Source: Microbacterium sulfonylureivorans
GTDB lineage: Bacteria > Actinomycetota > Actinomycetes > Actinomycetales > Microbacteriaceae
Length of the DNA stretch: 64,000 nucleotides
NCBI RefSeq assembly: GCF_003999995.1
Contig: NZ_RJAD01000001.1
Span: 1,612,001 to 1,676,000, forward strand
Direction: 5' to 3'
The notes beneath the pieces were generated by a model. That model did not search any database. It saw nothing but the letters and a program-made list of their open reading frames with translations, and had not been told where the DNA came from. Shown here in pieces: positions 42,029 through 52,388 of the stretch. Every line of letters starts with the position of its first letter. Positions within the stretch are counted from its first letter, which is position 1. The position numbers and the translations under genes were made by a program.

Positions 42029-43033
42029 GTGGAACAGCATCGACCGGGTCTCGATCCCGCGGTCGCCGAGGTGCGGCTGGCCGTGCGCCGTGCGCTCGCC
42101 GGCATCCCGACCGGCCAGGCCGTCGTCGTCGGTCTCTCCGGCGGCGCCGACTCGCTCGCGCTCGCCGCGGCCGTCGCGTTCGAGGCGCCCAAGCTCGGCC
42201 TGCGGGCCGTCGCGGTCACGATCGACCACGGACTGCAGGACGGATCGGCGGATGCCGCGTCCGCCGCCGCGTCGACGGCGTCAGCGCTGGGGCTCGAGAC
42301 GGTGGTCCAGCGCGTGATCGTCGCCGGCGACGGCGGGCCGGAGGCGGCCGCACGCGACGCGAGGTACCGGGCGCTCACGGATGTCGCGCGGCACCGAGGA
42401 GCGGCCGCGGTGCTCGTCGGCCACACCCTCGACGACCAGGCCGAGACGGTGCTGCTCGGCCTCGCCCGCGGTGCGGGGGGCTCGAGCCTGCAGGGCATGG
42501 CCGCGGCATCCGATCTCGACGGCGTCGCCCTGCTGCGTCCGCTCCTCGAGGTGCGCCGCGCGACCACCCGCGCGGCCTGTGTCGCCGAGGGGCTCGACGC
42601 GTGGGACGACCCGCACAACTCCGACCCGCGCTACAGCCGGGTGCGGGTTCGGGAGACGGTGCTGCCCGTCCTCGAGGCCGAGCTCGGCCCGGGCATCGCC
42701 GAGGCGCTCGCCCGCACCGCCGCTCAACTGCGCGAGGACGCCGAGGCCTTCGACGACATGATCGACGAGACGATCGAAGACATCGTCGAGCACGCCGAAG
42801 CCGGCATCTCGGTGTCGGTGGCCGCGCTCGCCGCGAATCCCGCGGCCCTGCGCCACCGGATCATCCGCCACGTCGTGGCCAGCGAGTTCCATCGGAGTCT
42901 GACGCGCGCGCAGACCCTCGAGGTCGCGAGGCTGGTCACCGACTGGTCGGGCCAGGGCCCCATCGACCTGCCCGGATGCCGCGCCCGCCGCCTCGGCGGC
43001 CGCCTCGAGTTCACGTCGACCGGCGACGCCTAG
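42029..43033 (+). CDS. tilS: tRNA(Ile)-lysidine synthetase
   Basis: A 334-residue ATP-dependent enzyme that turns the wobble cytidine of tRNA-Ile(CAU) into lysidine. The PP-loop SGGADS is at 37-42, VGHTLDDQAETVLLGL is the second ATP and tRNA-contact block, and RYSRVRVRETVLPVLE the linker helix. The start is GTG with TACGGT six bases upstream; the same frame stays open for a long way upstream but without initiation signals. The TAG stop doubles as the first half of the next gene's -10. Adjacency to hpt and ftsH is conserved in many bacteria. Confidence 0.94.
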   Translation: MEQHRPGLDPAVAEVRLAVRRALAGIPTGQAVVVGLSGGADSLALAAAVAFEAPKLGLRAVAVTIDHGLQDGSADAASAAASTASALGLETVVQRVIVAGDGGPEAAARDARYRALTDVARHRGAAAVLVGHTLDDQAETVLLGLARGAGGSSLQGMAAASDLDGVALLRPLLEVRRATTRAACVAEGLDAWDDPHNSDPRYSRVRVRETVLPVLEAELGPGIAEALARTAAQLREDAEAFDDMIDETIEDIVEHAEAGISVSVAALAANPAALRHRIIRHVVASEFHRSLTRAQTLEVARLVTDWSGQGPIDLPGCRARRLGGRLEFTSTGDA

Positions 43034-43036
43034 ACT
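43031..43036 (+). promoter_or_regulatory. -10 hexamer TAGACT for leaderless hpt, containing the tilS stop
   Basis: TAGACT begins with the stop codon of tilS and is followed by CTCACC and the ATG at 43043. Confidence 0.65.
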
Positions 43037-43042
43037 CTCACC

Positions 43043-43594
43043 ATGCGCGCGGCCGACATCCAGAGCGAACTCACCAAGATCCTGGTCACCGAGGAGCAGA
43101 TCCACGCGAAGCTCGAAGAGATCGCGGCCCGGGTCGCCGAGGACTACGCCGGAAAGGACCTCCTGCTCGTCGGCGTGCTCAAGGGGGCCGTCATGGTGAT
43201 GGCCGACTTCTCTCGCGCGCTGCCGATGACCGTTCCGATGGACTGGATGGCGGTGTCGTCGTACGGTGCCGGCACGAAGTCGAGCGGTGTCGTGCAGATC
43301 CGCAAGGACCTCGACACCGACCTCCACGACAAGCACGTCCTCATCGTCGAGGACATCATCGACTCCGGTCTGACCCTCAGCTGGCTCCTCGAGAACTTCG
43401 AGTCGCGCGGTGCGGCCTCCATCGAGGTCTTCGCCCTGCTCCGAAAGCCCGATGCCGCGAAGGTCGAGGTCGACTGCAAGTACGTCGGCTTCGACATCCC
43501 GAACGAGTTCGTCATCGGCTACGGCCTCGACTACGCCGAGAAGTACCGCAACCTGCGGGATGTCGCGATCCTGGCGCCGCACGTCTACAGCTGA
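43043..43594 (+). CDS. hpt: Hypoxanthine phosphoribosyltransferase
   Basis: A 183-residue purine salvage enzyme converting hypoxanthine or guanine with PRPP to IMP or GMP. The PRPP-binding loop VEDIIDSGLT is at 102-111; LLVGVLKGAVMVMADFSRAL near 41-60 is the other conserved strand, and FVIGYGLDYAEKYRNL the C-terminal base-binding part. The start is leaderless. A 147-bp gap separates it from ftsH. Confidence 0.96.
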   Translation: MRAADIQSELTKILVTEEQIHAKLEEIAARVAEDYAGKDLLLVGVLKGAVMVMADFSRALPMTVPMDWMAVSSYGAGTKSSGVVQIRKDLDTDLHDKHVLIVEDIIDSGLTLSWLLENFESRGAASIEVFALLRKPDAAKVEVDCKYVGFDIPNEFVIGYGLDYAEKYRNLRDVAILAPHVYS

Positions 43595-43741
43595 GGCTCC
43601 CAGCGGTCTGCGATTACGCCCCCGGCGAATGCACAGACGGGGCATAGGAGCCCCGCGATACCCTGATTCCACCGCCGGCGCGCCGACTCGAACTCGCGCG
43701 GCCGGTTCGTCGACGAAAGGGATCGGGCTCGCGCCCGCACC

Positions 43742-45748
<2,007 letters not shown>

Positions 45749-45758
45749 GCTCGGGCGC

Positions 45759-46346
45759 GTGGCCGTGGACCGTGAGCGCGTCGCCGCGCTCGTGCGTGAA
45801 CTGCTCGAGGCGATCGGGGAGGACCCCGACCGTCCGGGGCTGCGTCTGACGCCCGGCCGGGTGGCCGACGCGTATGGCGAGTTCTTCGCCGGAGTGGGGG
45901 AGGACCCGTCCGCCCCGCTCGCGCACACCATCTCGGTGACGCGCGGGCCGGCGCCCGAGACCCTTCCGTCCGGGGCGGTGATGATGCGCGACATCCGCTT
46001 CCGCTCCGTGTGCGAGCACCACCTGCTGCCCTTCCGCGGGCACGCCCACATCGCGTACCTGCCGGGCGAGAAGGTGGTCGGGCTGGGCGCGCTGCCGAAG
46101 GTCGTCGACATCCTGGCGTCGCGGCCGCAGGTGCAGGAGCGCCTGGGCGAGCAGATCGCCGACGTGATCGCGGGGTCGCTCGACACGCGGGGCGTGCTGG
46201 TCGTCCTCGACGCCGCTCACGAGTGCGTGACGATGCGGGGCGGGCAGCAGGCGGATGCCTCGACCGTCACCATCGCCGCGCGGGGCGAGCTCGCCGATCC
46301 CGTGGCGCGCGCCGAGCTGATCGCCTTGCTCGGGAGCCGCGAATGA
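45759..46346 (+). CDS. folE: GTP cyclohydrolase I
   Basis: A 195-residue enzyme for the first step of folate synthesis, GTP to dihydroneopterin triphosphate. CEHHLLPF (85-92) contains the zinc Cys and the active-site His; a second Cys lies in AAHECVTMRGGQQ, the metal and substrate loop. RPGLRLTPGRVADAY and GLGALPKVVDILASRPQVQE are typical. The start is GTG with a TAGGCT hexamer in the ftsH stop. It leads folE-folP-folB-folK, and its own stop overlaps folP. Confidence 0.97.
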   Translation: MAVDRERVAALVRELLEAIGEDPDRPGLRLTPGRVADAYGEFFAGVGEDPSAPLAHTISVTRGPAPETLPSGAVMMRDIRFRSVCEHHLLPFRGHAHIAYLPGEKVVGLGALPKVVDILASRPQVQERLGEQIADVIAGSLDTRGVLVVLDAAHECVTMRGGQQADASTVTIAARGELADPVARAELIALLGSRE

Positions 46347-47185
46347 CTCTCGTGATGGGCATCGTGAACGTCACGCCCGATTCGTTCAGCGACGGCGGGC
46401 GGTACCTGGATGCCGAGGCCGCCGTCGCCCACGGGCTCGCGCTGCGCGTGCAGGGCGCCGACATCCTCGACGTCGGCGGGGAATCGACGCGTCCCGGCTC
46501 GGAGCGGGTCGCGCCCGCCGTCGAGCAGGAGCGGGTCGTCCCCGTGGTGCGCGCGCTCGCCCAGGCGGGTGCCTACGTGAGCATCGACACGATGAACGCG
46601 TCGACGGCCGTGGCGGCCGTCGACGCCGGTGCCCGGCTGGTCAACGACGTGTCGGGCGGGCTCGCCGATCCGGAGCTCCTCGCAGCGGTCGCCGCGACCG
46701 GAGCCGATGTCGTGCTGGGCCACTGGCGCGGGCCGTCGGCCGACATGTACGCCCGCGCCGCGTACGCCGACGTCGTGACCGACGTCCTCGCCGAGCTCGC
46801 AGAACGGGTCGAGGCCGCGGCTGCGGCGGGCATCGCACCGTCGCGGGTGATCCTCGACCCGGGGATCGGGTTCGGCAAGAAGGGCGAGCAGAACTGGGCG
46901 ACCCTGCGGGGCACCGCCAGGCTCGTCGGGATGGGACCGCGCGTGCTCGTGGGCACGAGCCGCAAGCGGTTCCTCGCCGAGACGCTCGCGGGCGATCCGG
47001 ATGCTCAGGCCGATGTCGGCGAGCGGCGCCGCGACCTCGCGACAGCCGTCACGAGCGTGCTCGCGGCGCAGGCCGGAGCCTGGGCGGTGCGCGTGCACGA
47101 CGTCGCCGCGACCCGCGACGCGCTGGCCGTCGCGCGGGCATGGGAGGGGGAGAGCCGATGGGCGTCGCCGACGAGATCACGCTGA
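46343..47185 (+). CDS. folP: Dihydropteroate synthase
   Basis: A 280-residue TIM-barrel enzyme joining hydroxymethyl-dihydropterin pyrophosphate and p-aminobenzoate; it is the target class of sulfonamides. MGIVNVTPDSFSDGG (5-19) is loop 1, DVGGESTRPGSERV loop 2, VSIDTMNASTA, DPGIGFGKK and the SRKRF lysine loop follow. It begins in the folE stop (ATGA) and overlaps folB by 28 bp. The last ~15 residues read through the folB ribosome site, a compact arrangement. Confidence 0.97.
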   Translation: MTLVMGIVNVTPDSFSDGGRYLDAEAAVAHGLALRVQGADILDVGGESTRPGSERVAPAVEQERVVPVVRALAQAGAYVSIDTMNASTAVAAVDAGARLVNDVSGGLADPELLAAVAATGADVVLGHWRGPSADMYARAAYADVVTDVLAELAERVEAAAAAGIAPSRVILDPGIGFGKKGEQNWATLRGTARLVGMGPRVLVGTSRKRFLAETLAGDPDAQADVGERRRDLATAVTSVLAAQAGAWAVRVHDVAATRDALAVARAWEGESRWASPTRSR

Positions 47186-47532
47186 CCGGGCTGCGCGTCT
47201 TCGGCCGGCACGGCGTCTACGACGAGGAGCGCCGCGTCGGACAGGACTTCGTGGTCGACGTGACCCTGCACCTCGACACCCGGCGTGCCGCCGCCACCGA
47301 CGATGTCGCCGACACCGTGCACTACGGCGAGATGGCCGAGCAGATCGGAGCGATCGTCGCGGGCGAGCCGGTGAACCTCCTCGAGACGCTGGCCGCGCGC
47401 ATCGCCGAGCACCTCCTCACGATCGAGCTCGTCGACCGGGCGCGCGTGACGGTGCACAAGCCGCACGCGCCCATCCCCCTGTCGTTCGCCGATGTCGCGG
47501 TGACGATCGAGCGCGCGAGGGAGTCGCGATGA
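47158..47532 (+). CDS. folB: Dihydroneopterin aldolase
   Basis: A 124-residue enzyme converting dihydroneopterin to 6-hydroxymethyl-dihydropterin. ITLTGLRVFGRHGVYDEERR is the conserved opening with the substrate-pocket residues and VHYGEMAEQIGAIVAGEPVN the helix with the anchoring glutamate region; VTVHKPHAPIPLSF contains the catalytic lysine. ATG at 47158 is supported by GGGAGGGGGAG just upstream; an ATG at 47140 is in frame but less suitable. Confidence 0.95.
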   Translation: MGVADEITLTGLRVFGRHGVYDEERRVGQDFVVDVTLHLDTRRAAATDDVADTVHYGEMAEQIGAIVAGEPVNLLETLAARIAEHLLTIELVDRARVTVHKPHAPIPLSFADVAVTIERARESR

Positions 47533-48062
47533 GCCGGCGCCTGGCCGAGGGATTCGACGGCGCGACGCCGCACGCCGAGCATGCTTCGGTCGAGGCCGTC
47601 GTCGCGCTCGGCGCGAACCTCGGCGACCGTGCGGCGACCATGGCTGCGGCGATCGACGACCTACGACGCCTGCCGCTCGTCGACGCGGTGCGCGCGTCCG
47701 AGCCGGTCCAGTCCGTGGCGGTGAAGCCCGATGGCCCGGATGCCTCGGCTCCCGCATACCTGAACGCCGTCGCTCTGGTCACGACCCGCCTCGCGCCGTC
47801 GGTGCTGCTGTCGTACCTCCACGCCGTGGAGGAGCGCCACGGGCGTGAGCGTCGCGAGCGGTGGGGCGACCGCACGCTCGACCTCGACCTCATCGCCTAC
47901 GGAGATCTCCGAAGCGAGGACCCGGCCCTGCTGCTGCCCCATCCGCGTGCCGCGGAGCGCGACTTCGTCCTCGTGCCGTGGCTCGCCGTCGACCCCGACG
48001 CGACGCTGCCGGGCACGGGCCGCGTCGACGCCGCGCTCGCGCGACTGCGAGGACAGGGATGA
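47529..48062 (+). CDS. folK: 2-amino-4-hydroxy-6-hydroxymethyldihydropteridine pyrophosphokinase
   Basis: A 177-residue kinase that makes the pterin pyrophosphate used by FolP. VVALGANLGDRAATM is the opening strand with the Asn-Leu-Gly-Asp turn; RWGDRTLDLDLIAYGDL is the metal and ATP signature with the Asp pair; LPHPRAAERDFVLVPW the C-terminal block. It starts within the folB stop and ends within the DUF3180 start, both ATGA. Confidence 0.96.
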   Translation: MSRRLAEGFDGATPHAEHASVEAVVALGANLGDRAATMAAAIDDLRRLPLVDAVRASEPVQSVAVKPDGPDASAPAYLNAVALVTTRLAPSVLLSYLHAVEERHGRERRERWGDRTLDLDLIAYGDLRSEDPALLLPHPRAAERDFVLVPWLAVDPDATLPGTGRVDAALARLRGQG

Positions 48063-48556
48063 AGCGCACGGGAGCGGGCATCCTCCTCGTCTCGGCCGCC
48101 TTGGGCGTCGCCGCGGGGTTCCTGCTCGACCAGCTGCTGACGTCGTCGGGTCGCGCGACATTCACGCCCGCCGTCACCCTGCCGATCATGCTCGTGCTGC
48201 TCGGCGCGATCGTCGTCGTGCTCGCGGTGCCCATCCGCCGCGCGACCCGCGGCTCGGGCACCGCTGCCGTCAACCCGTTCCGCGCCGTGCGCGTGGCGAT
48301 GCTCGCGAAGGCGTCGAGCATCGTCGGCGCGGCACTCGGCGGACTGGCGGTCGGGCTGCTCCTGTTCCTCGTGACCCGACCCGTCACACCATCGCTAGGC
48401 TCGATGGCGACGGTGATCGCGACGGCCGTCTGCGGTGCGCTCCTGGTGGCGGCCGCGCTCGTCGCGGAGCACCTGTGCACCATCCGGAAGGACGACGATG
48501 ACGAACAGCCCGAAGGCGACGGGCCCGGACTCGAGCCCCGTATCCACGGCCACTGA
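48059..48556 (+). CDS. DUF3180 membrane protein
   Basis: A 165-residue protein with four hydrophobic segments (about 5-27, 37-58, 83-105, 113-136) and a charged C-terminus. DUF3180 genes follow folK in actinobacteria, including mycobacteria. Function is unknown. It is translationally coupled to folK, and its last 59 bases overlap the next gene. Confidence 0.85.
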   Translation: MKRTGAGILLVSAALGVAAGFLLDQLLTSSGRATFTPAVTLPIMLVLLGAIVVVLAVPIRRATRGSGTAAVNPFRAVRVAMLAKASSIVGAALGGLAVGLLLFLVTRPVTPSLGSMATVIATAVCGALLVAAALVAEHLCTIRKDDDDEQPEGDGPGLEPRIHGH

Positions 48557-49082
48557 TCAGGCCGGCGGCACGTTCGAGCGCCTCGCCGAGCCCCGGTCCG
48601 AGAACCGGCTGGTCCTCGAGTCCGGCGTGTGGCACCAGATCTCGCCGAAGTACGTCTGGGTGCAGTTCATCTCCACGGGCCTGTTCCTGCTGCTGGTGGT
48701 GGCGGTGACGCTGGTCCTCGTGCTGCTGATGCATCAGACGTGGGCCTGGATCCCCGGCGGCATCCTCACCGTCATCCTGGTCTGGTCGCTCGCGATCCTC
48801 CCGCGCCAGGCCAGGTCCATCGGCTACCAGCTGCGCGACGACGACCTCGTCTTCCGCAAGGGGATCCTCTGGCAGCGCTTCGTCGCCGTCCCGTACGGGC
48901 GCATGCAGCTCGTCGACATCACGCACGGCCCGCTCGACCGCGGCTTCGGCATCGCCCAGCTCAAGTTCGTCACCGCAGCGGCCGTGACGGGCGTGGTCAT
49001 CCCGGGCCTGGAGCAGCAGACCGCCGAGACGCTCCGCGACCATCTGGTCGAGGTCGCCGAGAGCCGGCGCACGGGCCTATGA
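48498..49082 (+). CDS. Bacterial PH-domain membrane protein (YdbS-like)
   Basis: A 194-residue protein. Two membrane segments at about 57-79 and 86-103 lead to a bPH2 domain: DDDLVFRKGILWQRFVAVPY and GRMQLVDITHGPLDRGFGI. ATG at 48498 follows GGAAGG; it overlaps DUF3180 by 59 bp, and its stop overlaps the next gene (ATGA). In bacilli such YdbS/YdbT pairs counteract membrane-active compounds. Its position suggests a two-protein membrane complex. Confidence 0.88.
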   Translation: MTNSPKATGPDSSPVSTATDQAGGTFERLAEPRSENRLVLESGVWHQISPKYVWVQFISTGLFLLLVVAVTLVLVLLMHQTWAWIPGGILTVILVWSLAILPRQARSIGYQLRDDDLVFRKGILWQRFVAVPYGRMQLVDITHGPLDRGFGIAQLKFVTAAAVTGVVIPGLEQQTAETLRDHLVEVAESRRTGL

Positions 49083-50818
49083 CCGACGCGGCTCCCTCGC
49101 CCGACGCCCCGCCGCAGAACCTGGTGCGCTCGCCGCTCAGCGACGGCGAGTGGCACCGGCTGCACCCGCTCACCCCGCTGCTGCGGGGCGGCCTGTTCCT
49201 GATCGTGGTGATCGGCATCGTCGTCGCGAACCTCCGTGATCGGCTGCTGTTCCTCTTCCTCCCCTGGCTCGCACCCGGCATGGGCGACGAGTTCGAAGAG
49301 GGCATGAGCGAGTGGGAGGGGACCGGCGACCCGGTCGACTTCGTCATCGCGAACAACCTGTACCTGGTGGCCGTCCTCGCGGTGCTCGGCGTGCTGATCG
49401 TGATCGTCGCCGTGTTCTACATGTCGTGGCGGTTCCACACGTTCCGCATCACCGACGACGACGTCGAGGTGCGCAGCGGCATTCTGTTCCGCACCCAGCG
49501 CCGCGCGCCGCTCGACCGCGTGCAGGGAGTGAACCTCACGCGCCCGATGATCGCCCGTCTGCTCGGCACGGCCAAGCTCGAGGTCGTCGGCGCGGGCACC
49601 GACTCGAACGTCAAGCTGGAGTACCTGTCGACGCCGAACGCCGAGGCGGTGCGCGCCGACATCCTGCGACTCGCATCCGGGAGACGGCTCGGGGATGCCG
49701 CGGCCACGACGGGGCCTGCACGTCAGGGCGGCCGCGTGGCCGCACTCGGTCAGACGGTCGGCCGCGAGATCACGGGTCTCATCGAAGGACCCGAGCTTCC
49801 GGTCGAGGTGCCGGACTCGGTCGTCAACATCCCGTTCGGCAGGCTCGTGGCATCCCATGTCGTGAGCATGTCCACGGTGGGACTGCTCTTCGCCGCCGTC
49901 GCGATCGTGATCGGCGTCTCGCAGGGCGTGACGTGGCTGCTCTTCGGCTTCGTCCCGGCGATCATCGGTTTCGGGGCCTATTGGATCCGCTCGATCATGC
50001 GGTCGCTGAGGTACTCCATCGCGCCCACGCCCGACGGTGTGCGGATCACGTTCGGGCTCTTGACGACGGTCACCGAGATCGTGCCGCCGGGCAGGGTGCA
50101 CGCGGTCGAGGTCACCCAGCCGATCCTGTGGCGGCCGGCCGGCTGGTGGATGATCCGCATCAACCGGCTCACCGGGCGCGCCGCCACCGACACCAACACC
50201 GATCAGTTCACGACCGTGCTGCCGGTCGGAACCGCGGCCGACGTCGAGCGCGTGCTGCGGCTGCTCCAGCCCACCGTCCCCGAGTCCGAATGGCCGCTCA
50301 TCGTGCAGCAGGGCATCCTCGGACCGGTCGAGGGCGACACGTTCACCAACACCCCGCGCCGCGCGTGGTGGATCCGGCCGTTCTCCTACCGCCGGAACGG
50401 CTTCCGGCTGACCGACGACGTGCTGCTCCTGCGTCGCGGGGTGGTGTGGCGCAAGCTCGCCATCCTGCCCCTCGCCCGTCTGCAGAGCATCGGGCTGCAC
50501 CAGGGGCCGCTGGATCGGATGTCGCGCGTGGCGTCACTGCGCGGGCATGTGGTCACCGGCCCGGTCTACGCGCATCTGGCCGCGATCGACCGGGACGAGA
50601 GCCTCGCGCTGTTCGACCGCGTGGCCCGCGGCGCGGTCACGGCCGCCTCCGGAGACCGGTCGCACCGGTGGGCCGAAGAGGACGGCCCTGTGGTCGCGCC
50701 GTCGCTGCCGGAGCGTTCGGCGCCGCCGGAGCCGGTCCCGGTCGAGCCCCCTCGTCCTGCTGCCACGGAGTCGGACGACGAGAACGAGCCGACGCGCCCG
50801 GCGGAGGAGCGCGCATGA
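49079..50818 (+). CDS. Multi-PH-domain membrane protein (YdbT-like)
   Basis: A 579-residue membrane protein with about four membrane segments and three bPH2 units: DDVEVRSGILFRTQRRAPLD and VQGVNLTRPMIARLLG; the middle ITFGLLTTVTEIVPPGRVHA; and DDVLLLRRGVVWRKLAILPL with LQSIGLHQGPLDRMSRVASL. The C-terminal ~70 residues are Pro/Glu-rich and disordered. It pairs with the smaller bPH2 protein upstream by a 4-bp overlap. The function is not settled; envelope protection is known for the Bacillus relatives. Confidence 0.88.
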   Translation: MTDAAPSPDAPPQNLVRSPLSDGEWHRLHPLTPLLRGGLFLIVVIGIVVANLRDRLLFLFLPWLAPGMGDEFEEGMSEWEGTGDPVDFVIANNLYLVAVLAVLGVLIVIVAVFYMSWRFHTFRITDDDVEVRSGILFRTQRRAPLDRVQGVNLTRPMIARLLGTAKLEVVGAGTDSNVKLEYLSTPNAEAVRADILRLASGRRLGDAAATTGPARQGGRVAALGQTVGREITGLIEGPELPVEVPDSVVNIPFGRLVASHVVSMSTVGLLFAAVAIVIGVSQGVTWLLFGFVPAIIGFGAYWIRSIMRSLRYSIAPTPDGVRITFGLLTTVTEIVPPGRVHAVEVTQPILWRPAGWWMIRINRLTGRAATDTNTDQFTTVLPVGTAADVERVLRLLQPTVPESEWPLIVQQGILGPVEGDTFTNTPRRAWWIRPFSYRRNGFRLTDDVLLLRRGVVWRKLAILPLARLQSIGLHQGPLDRMSRVASLRGHVVTGPVYAHLAAIDRDESLALFDRVARGAVTAASGDRSHRWAEEDGPVVAPSLPERSAPPEPVPVEPPRPAATESDDENEPTRPAEERA

Positions 50819-51528
50819 CCCGCGACGGACGACTGGGCGTCGGCATCATCGGCGCCGGGCGCGTCGGCCCGGTCATCGGCGCCGCCCTCGCCGGGGCGGG
50901 GCACGCCCTCGTCGGCATCACGAAGGGGTCGGACCCGGAGCGGGTCGAGGCGATCCTGCCCGGTGTGCCGACGCTCGACGCCCCAGAGGTGCTCCGCCGG
51001 AGCGAGCTCGTGATCGTCGCGGTTCCGCACGAACAGCTCGAGGGTCTGGTGGCCGGACTCGCCGCAGTCGGGGCGTGGCAGCCCGGACAGCTCGTGCTCC
51101 ACACGGATCCGGGCTTCGGCACCGGGGTGCTCGCGCCTGCCGTCGCGCAGGGTGCGATCCCGCTCGCGGTCCACCCGGCGATCGTGTTCGCCGGCACCTC
51201 GATGGATCTGCGACAGCTCTCCACCGGATACGCGGCGGTCACCGCCCCGGGTCCGGTCCTCCCGATCGCGCAGGCGCTCGCGGTCGAGCTCGGCTGCGAG
51301 CCGGTCGTGATCTCCGAGGAGGACCGCGCCGTGTACGGCGAGGCCGTCGGTGCGGCGACGGAGTTCTCGCGTTCGATCGTGCGGCAGGCGGCCGGACTGC
51401 TGACCGAGGCCGGGGTGCCGAATCCCGGTGCATTCCTCTCGGCGCTGGTGCACACGACCATCGACCATGCGCTCGCCGACGCGGGGTCCGCCGGGCCGAG
51501 CGATCCCACCGCTACGATCGACGGATGA
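50815..51528 (+). CDS. Rossmann-fold DUF2520-type oxidoreductase-like protein
   Basis: A 237-residue protein. GVGIIGAGRVGPVIGAALAG (about 8-27) is the nucleotide-binding loop, VVISEEDRAVYGEAVGAATE starts a helical C-terminal domain as in DUF2520 proteins. This protein precedes panC in many actinobacteria, and a role as ketopantoate reductase has been suggested for some relatives; that is not proven here. It starts within the preceding stop and holds the panC -10 in its last codons. Confidence 0.85.
   Translation: MTRDGRLGVGIIGAGRVGPVIGAALAGAGHALVGITKGSDPERVEAILPGVPTLDAPEVLRRSELVIVAVPHEQLEGLVAGLAAVGAWQPGQLVLHTDPGFGTGVLAPAVAQGAIPLAVHPAIVFAGTSMDLRQLSTGYAAVTAPGPVLPIAQALAVELGCEPVVISEEDRAVYGEAVGAATEFSRSIVRQAAGLLTEAGVPNPGAFLSALVHTTIDHALADAGSAGPSDPTATIDG
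51513..51518 (+). promoter_or_regulatory. -10 hexamer TACGAT for leaderless panC
   Basis: TACGAT within the last codons of the upstream gene is followed by CGACGG and the ATG at 51525. Confidence 0.55.
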
Positions 51529-52373
51529 TCAGCACCACCGACGGGCTGCGTTCCCGACTGGCCGAGGCCAGAGCCGCAGCTCCCGAGGGGGCCAGGGTCG
51601 CGCTCATCTCGACGATCGGCGCTCTCCACGACGGCCACATCGACCTCGTCCACCGCGCCCGAGAGGTCGCCGAGATCGTCGTCGTGTCGGTGTTCGTGAA
51701 CCCGCTCCGCTTCGCGACCCACGCCGAGTTCGCCGCGTACCCGCGAACGCCGGACGACGACGAGCAGCTCCTCGAGTCGCTGGGCGTCGACGTGATCTTC
51801 GCCCCCAATGCGGCGGAGCTCCTTCCCGACGGCACGGCGACGACGAAGGTCACGGCCGGCGATCTGGGCCTGCGCTACGAGGGTCGTTCGCGACCGTTCT
51901 ACTTCGACGGGCTCCTGACCGTCGAGGCGAAGCTGCTCAACCTGGTCAAGCCGGACGTCGCGGTGTACGGCGAGCGCGACCCGCAGCGCATCTTCCTGGT
52001 CCGCCGGATGATCCGCGACCTGTACTTCGACGTCGAGGTCGCCACCGTCGAGACCGTGCGCGGCGACGACGGGCTGCCGGTGTCGACCCGCGTCGGGATG
52101 CTGGATGATCGCGACCTCGCCGCCGCCGGGCTGCTCCCCGCCGCGCTCGATGCGGCGGCGTCGAACGCCGACCGCGGTGTCGACGCGTGCATCGCGGCCG
52201 CCCAGTCCGCCCTGATGGGTGAGCCCCGCATCCGATTGGAATACCTGAGCGTGGTGGATCCGAAGTCGTTCCTCCCGGTGGACGAGGGTCACCAGGGTCC
52301 GGCGCTCGCGCTCATCGCGGCGAGCGTCGCGGGCCATCGGTTCATCGACAGCGCCCTGATCTACATCAGCTGA
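51525..52373 (+). CDS. panC: Pantoate-beta-alanine ligase, divergent active site
   Basis: A 282-residue PanC-like enzyme for pantothenate synthesis (pantoate, beta-alanine and ATP). The HDGH ATP-binding motif is intact in TIGALHDGH (30-38). Other hallmarks differ: the usual PTMGALH reads STIGALH, VNPxQF reads VNPLRF, so the pantoate-binding Gln becomes Arg, and SSRN reads STRV (187-190). Length is normal. It starts in the stop of the upstream gene and is also preceded by a leaderless -10. panD and coaX, which often follow, are missing. The enzyme may have shifted substrate or be a tolerant variant. Confidence 0.85.
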   Translation: MISTTDGLRSRLAEARAAAPEGARVALISTIGALHDGHIDLVHRAREVAEIVVVSVFVNPLRFATHAEFAAYPRTPDDDEQLLESLGVDVIFAPNAAELLPDGTATTKVTAGDLGLRYEGRSRPFYFDGLLTVEAKLLNLVKPDVAVYGERDPQRIFLVRRMIRDLYFDVEVATVETVRGDDGLPVSTRVGMLDDRDLAAAGLLPAALDAAASNADRGVDACIAAAQSALMGEPRIRLEYLSVVDPKSFLPVDEGHQGPALALIAASVAGHRFIDSALIYIS

Positions 52374-52388
52374 GGCTCGGAGGCCGGC

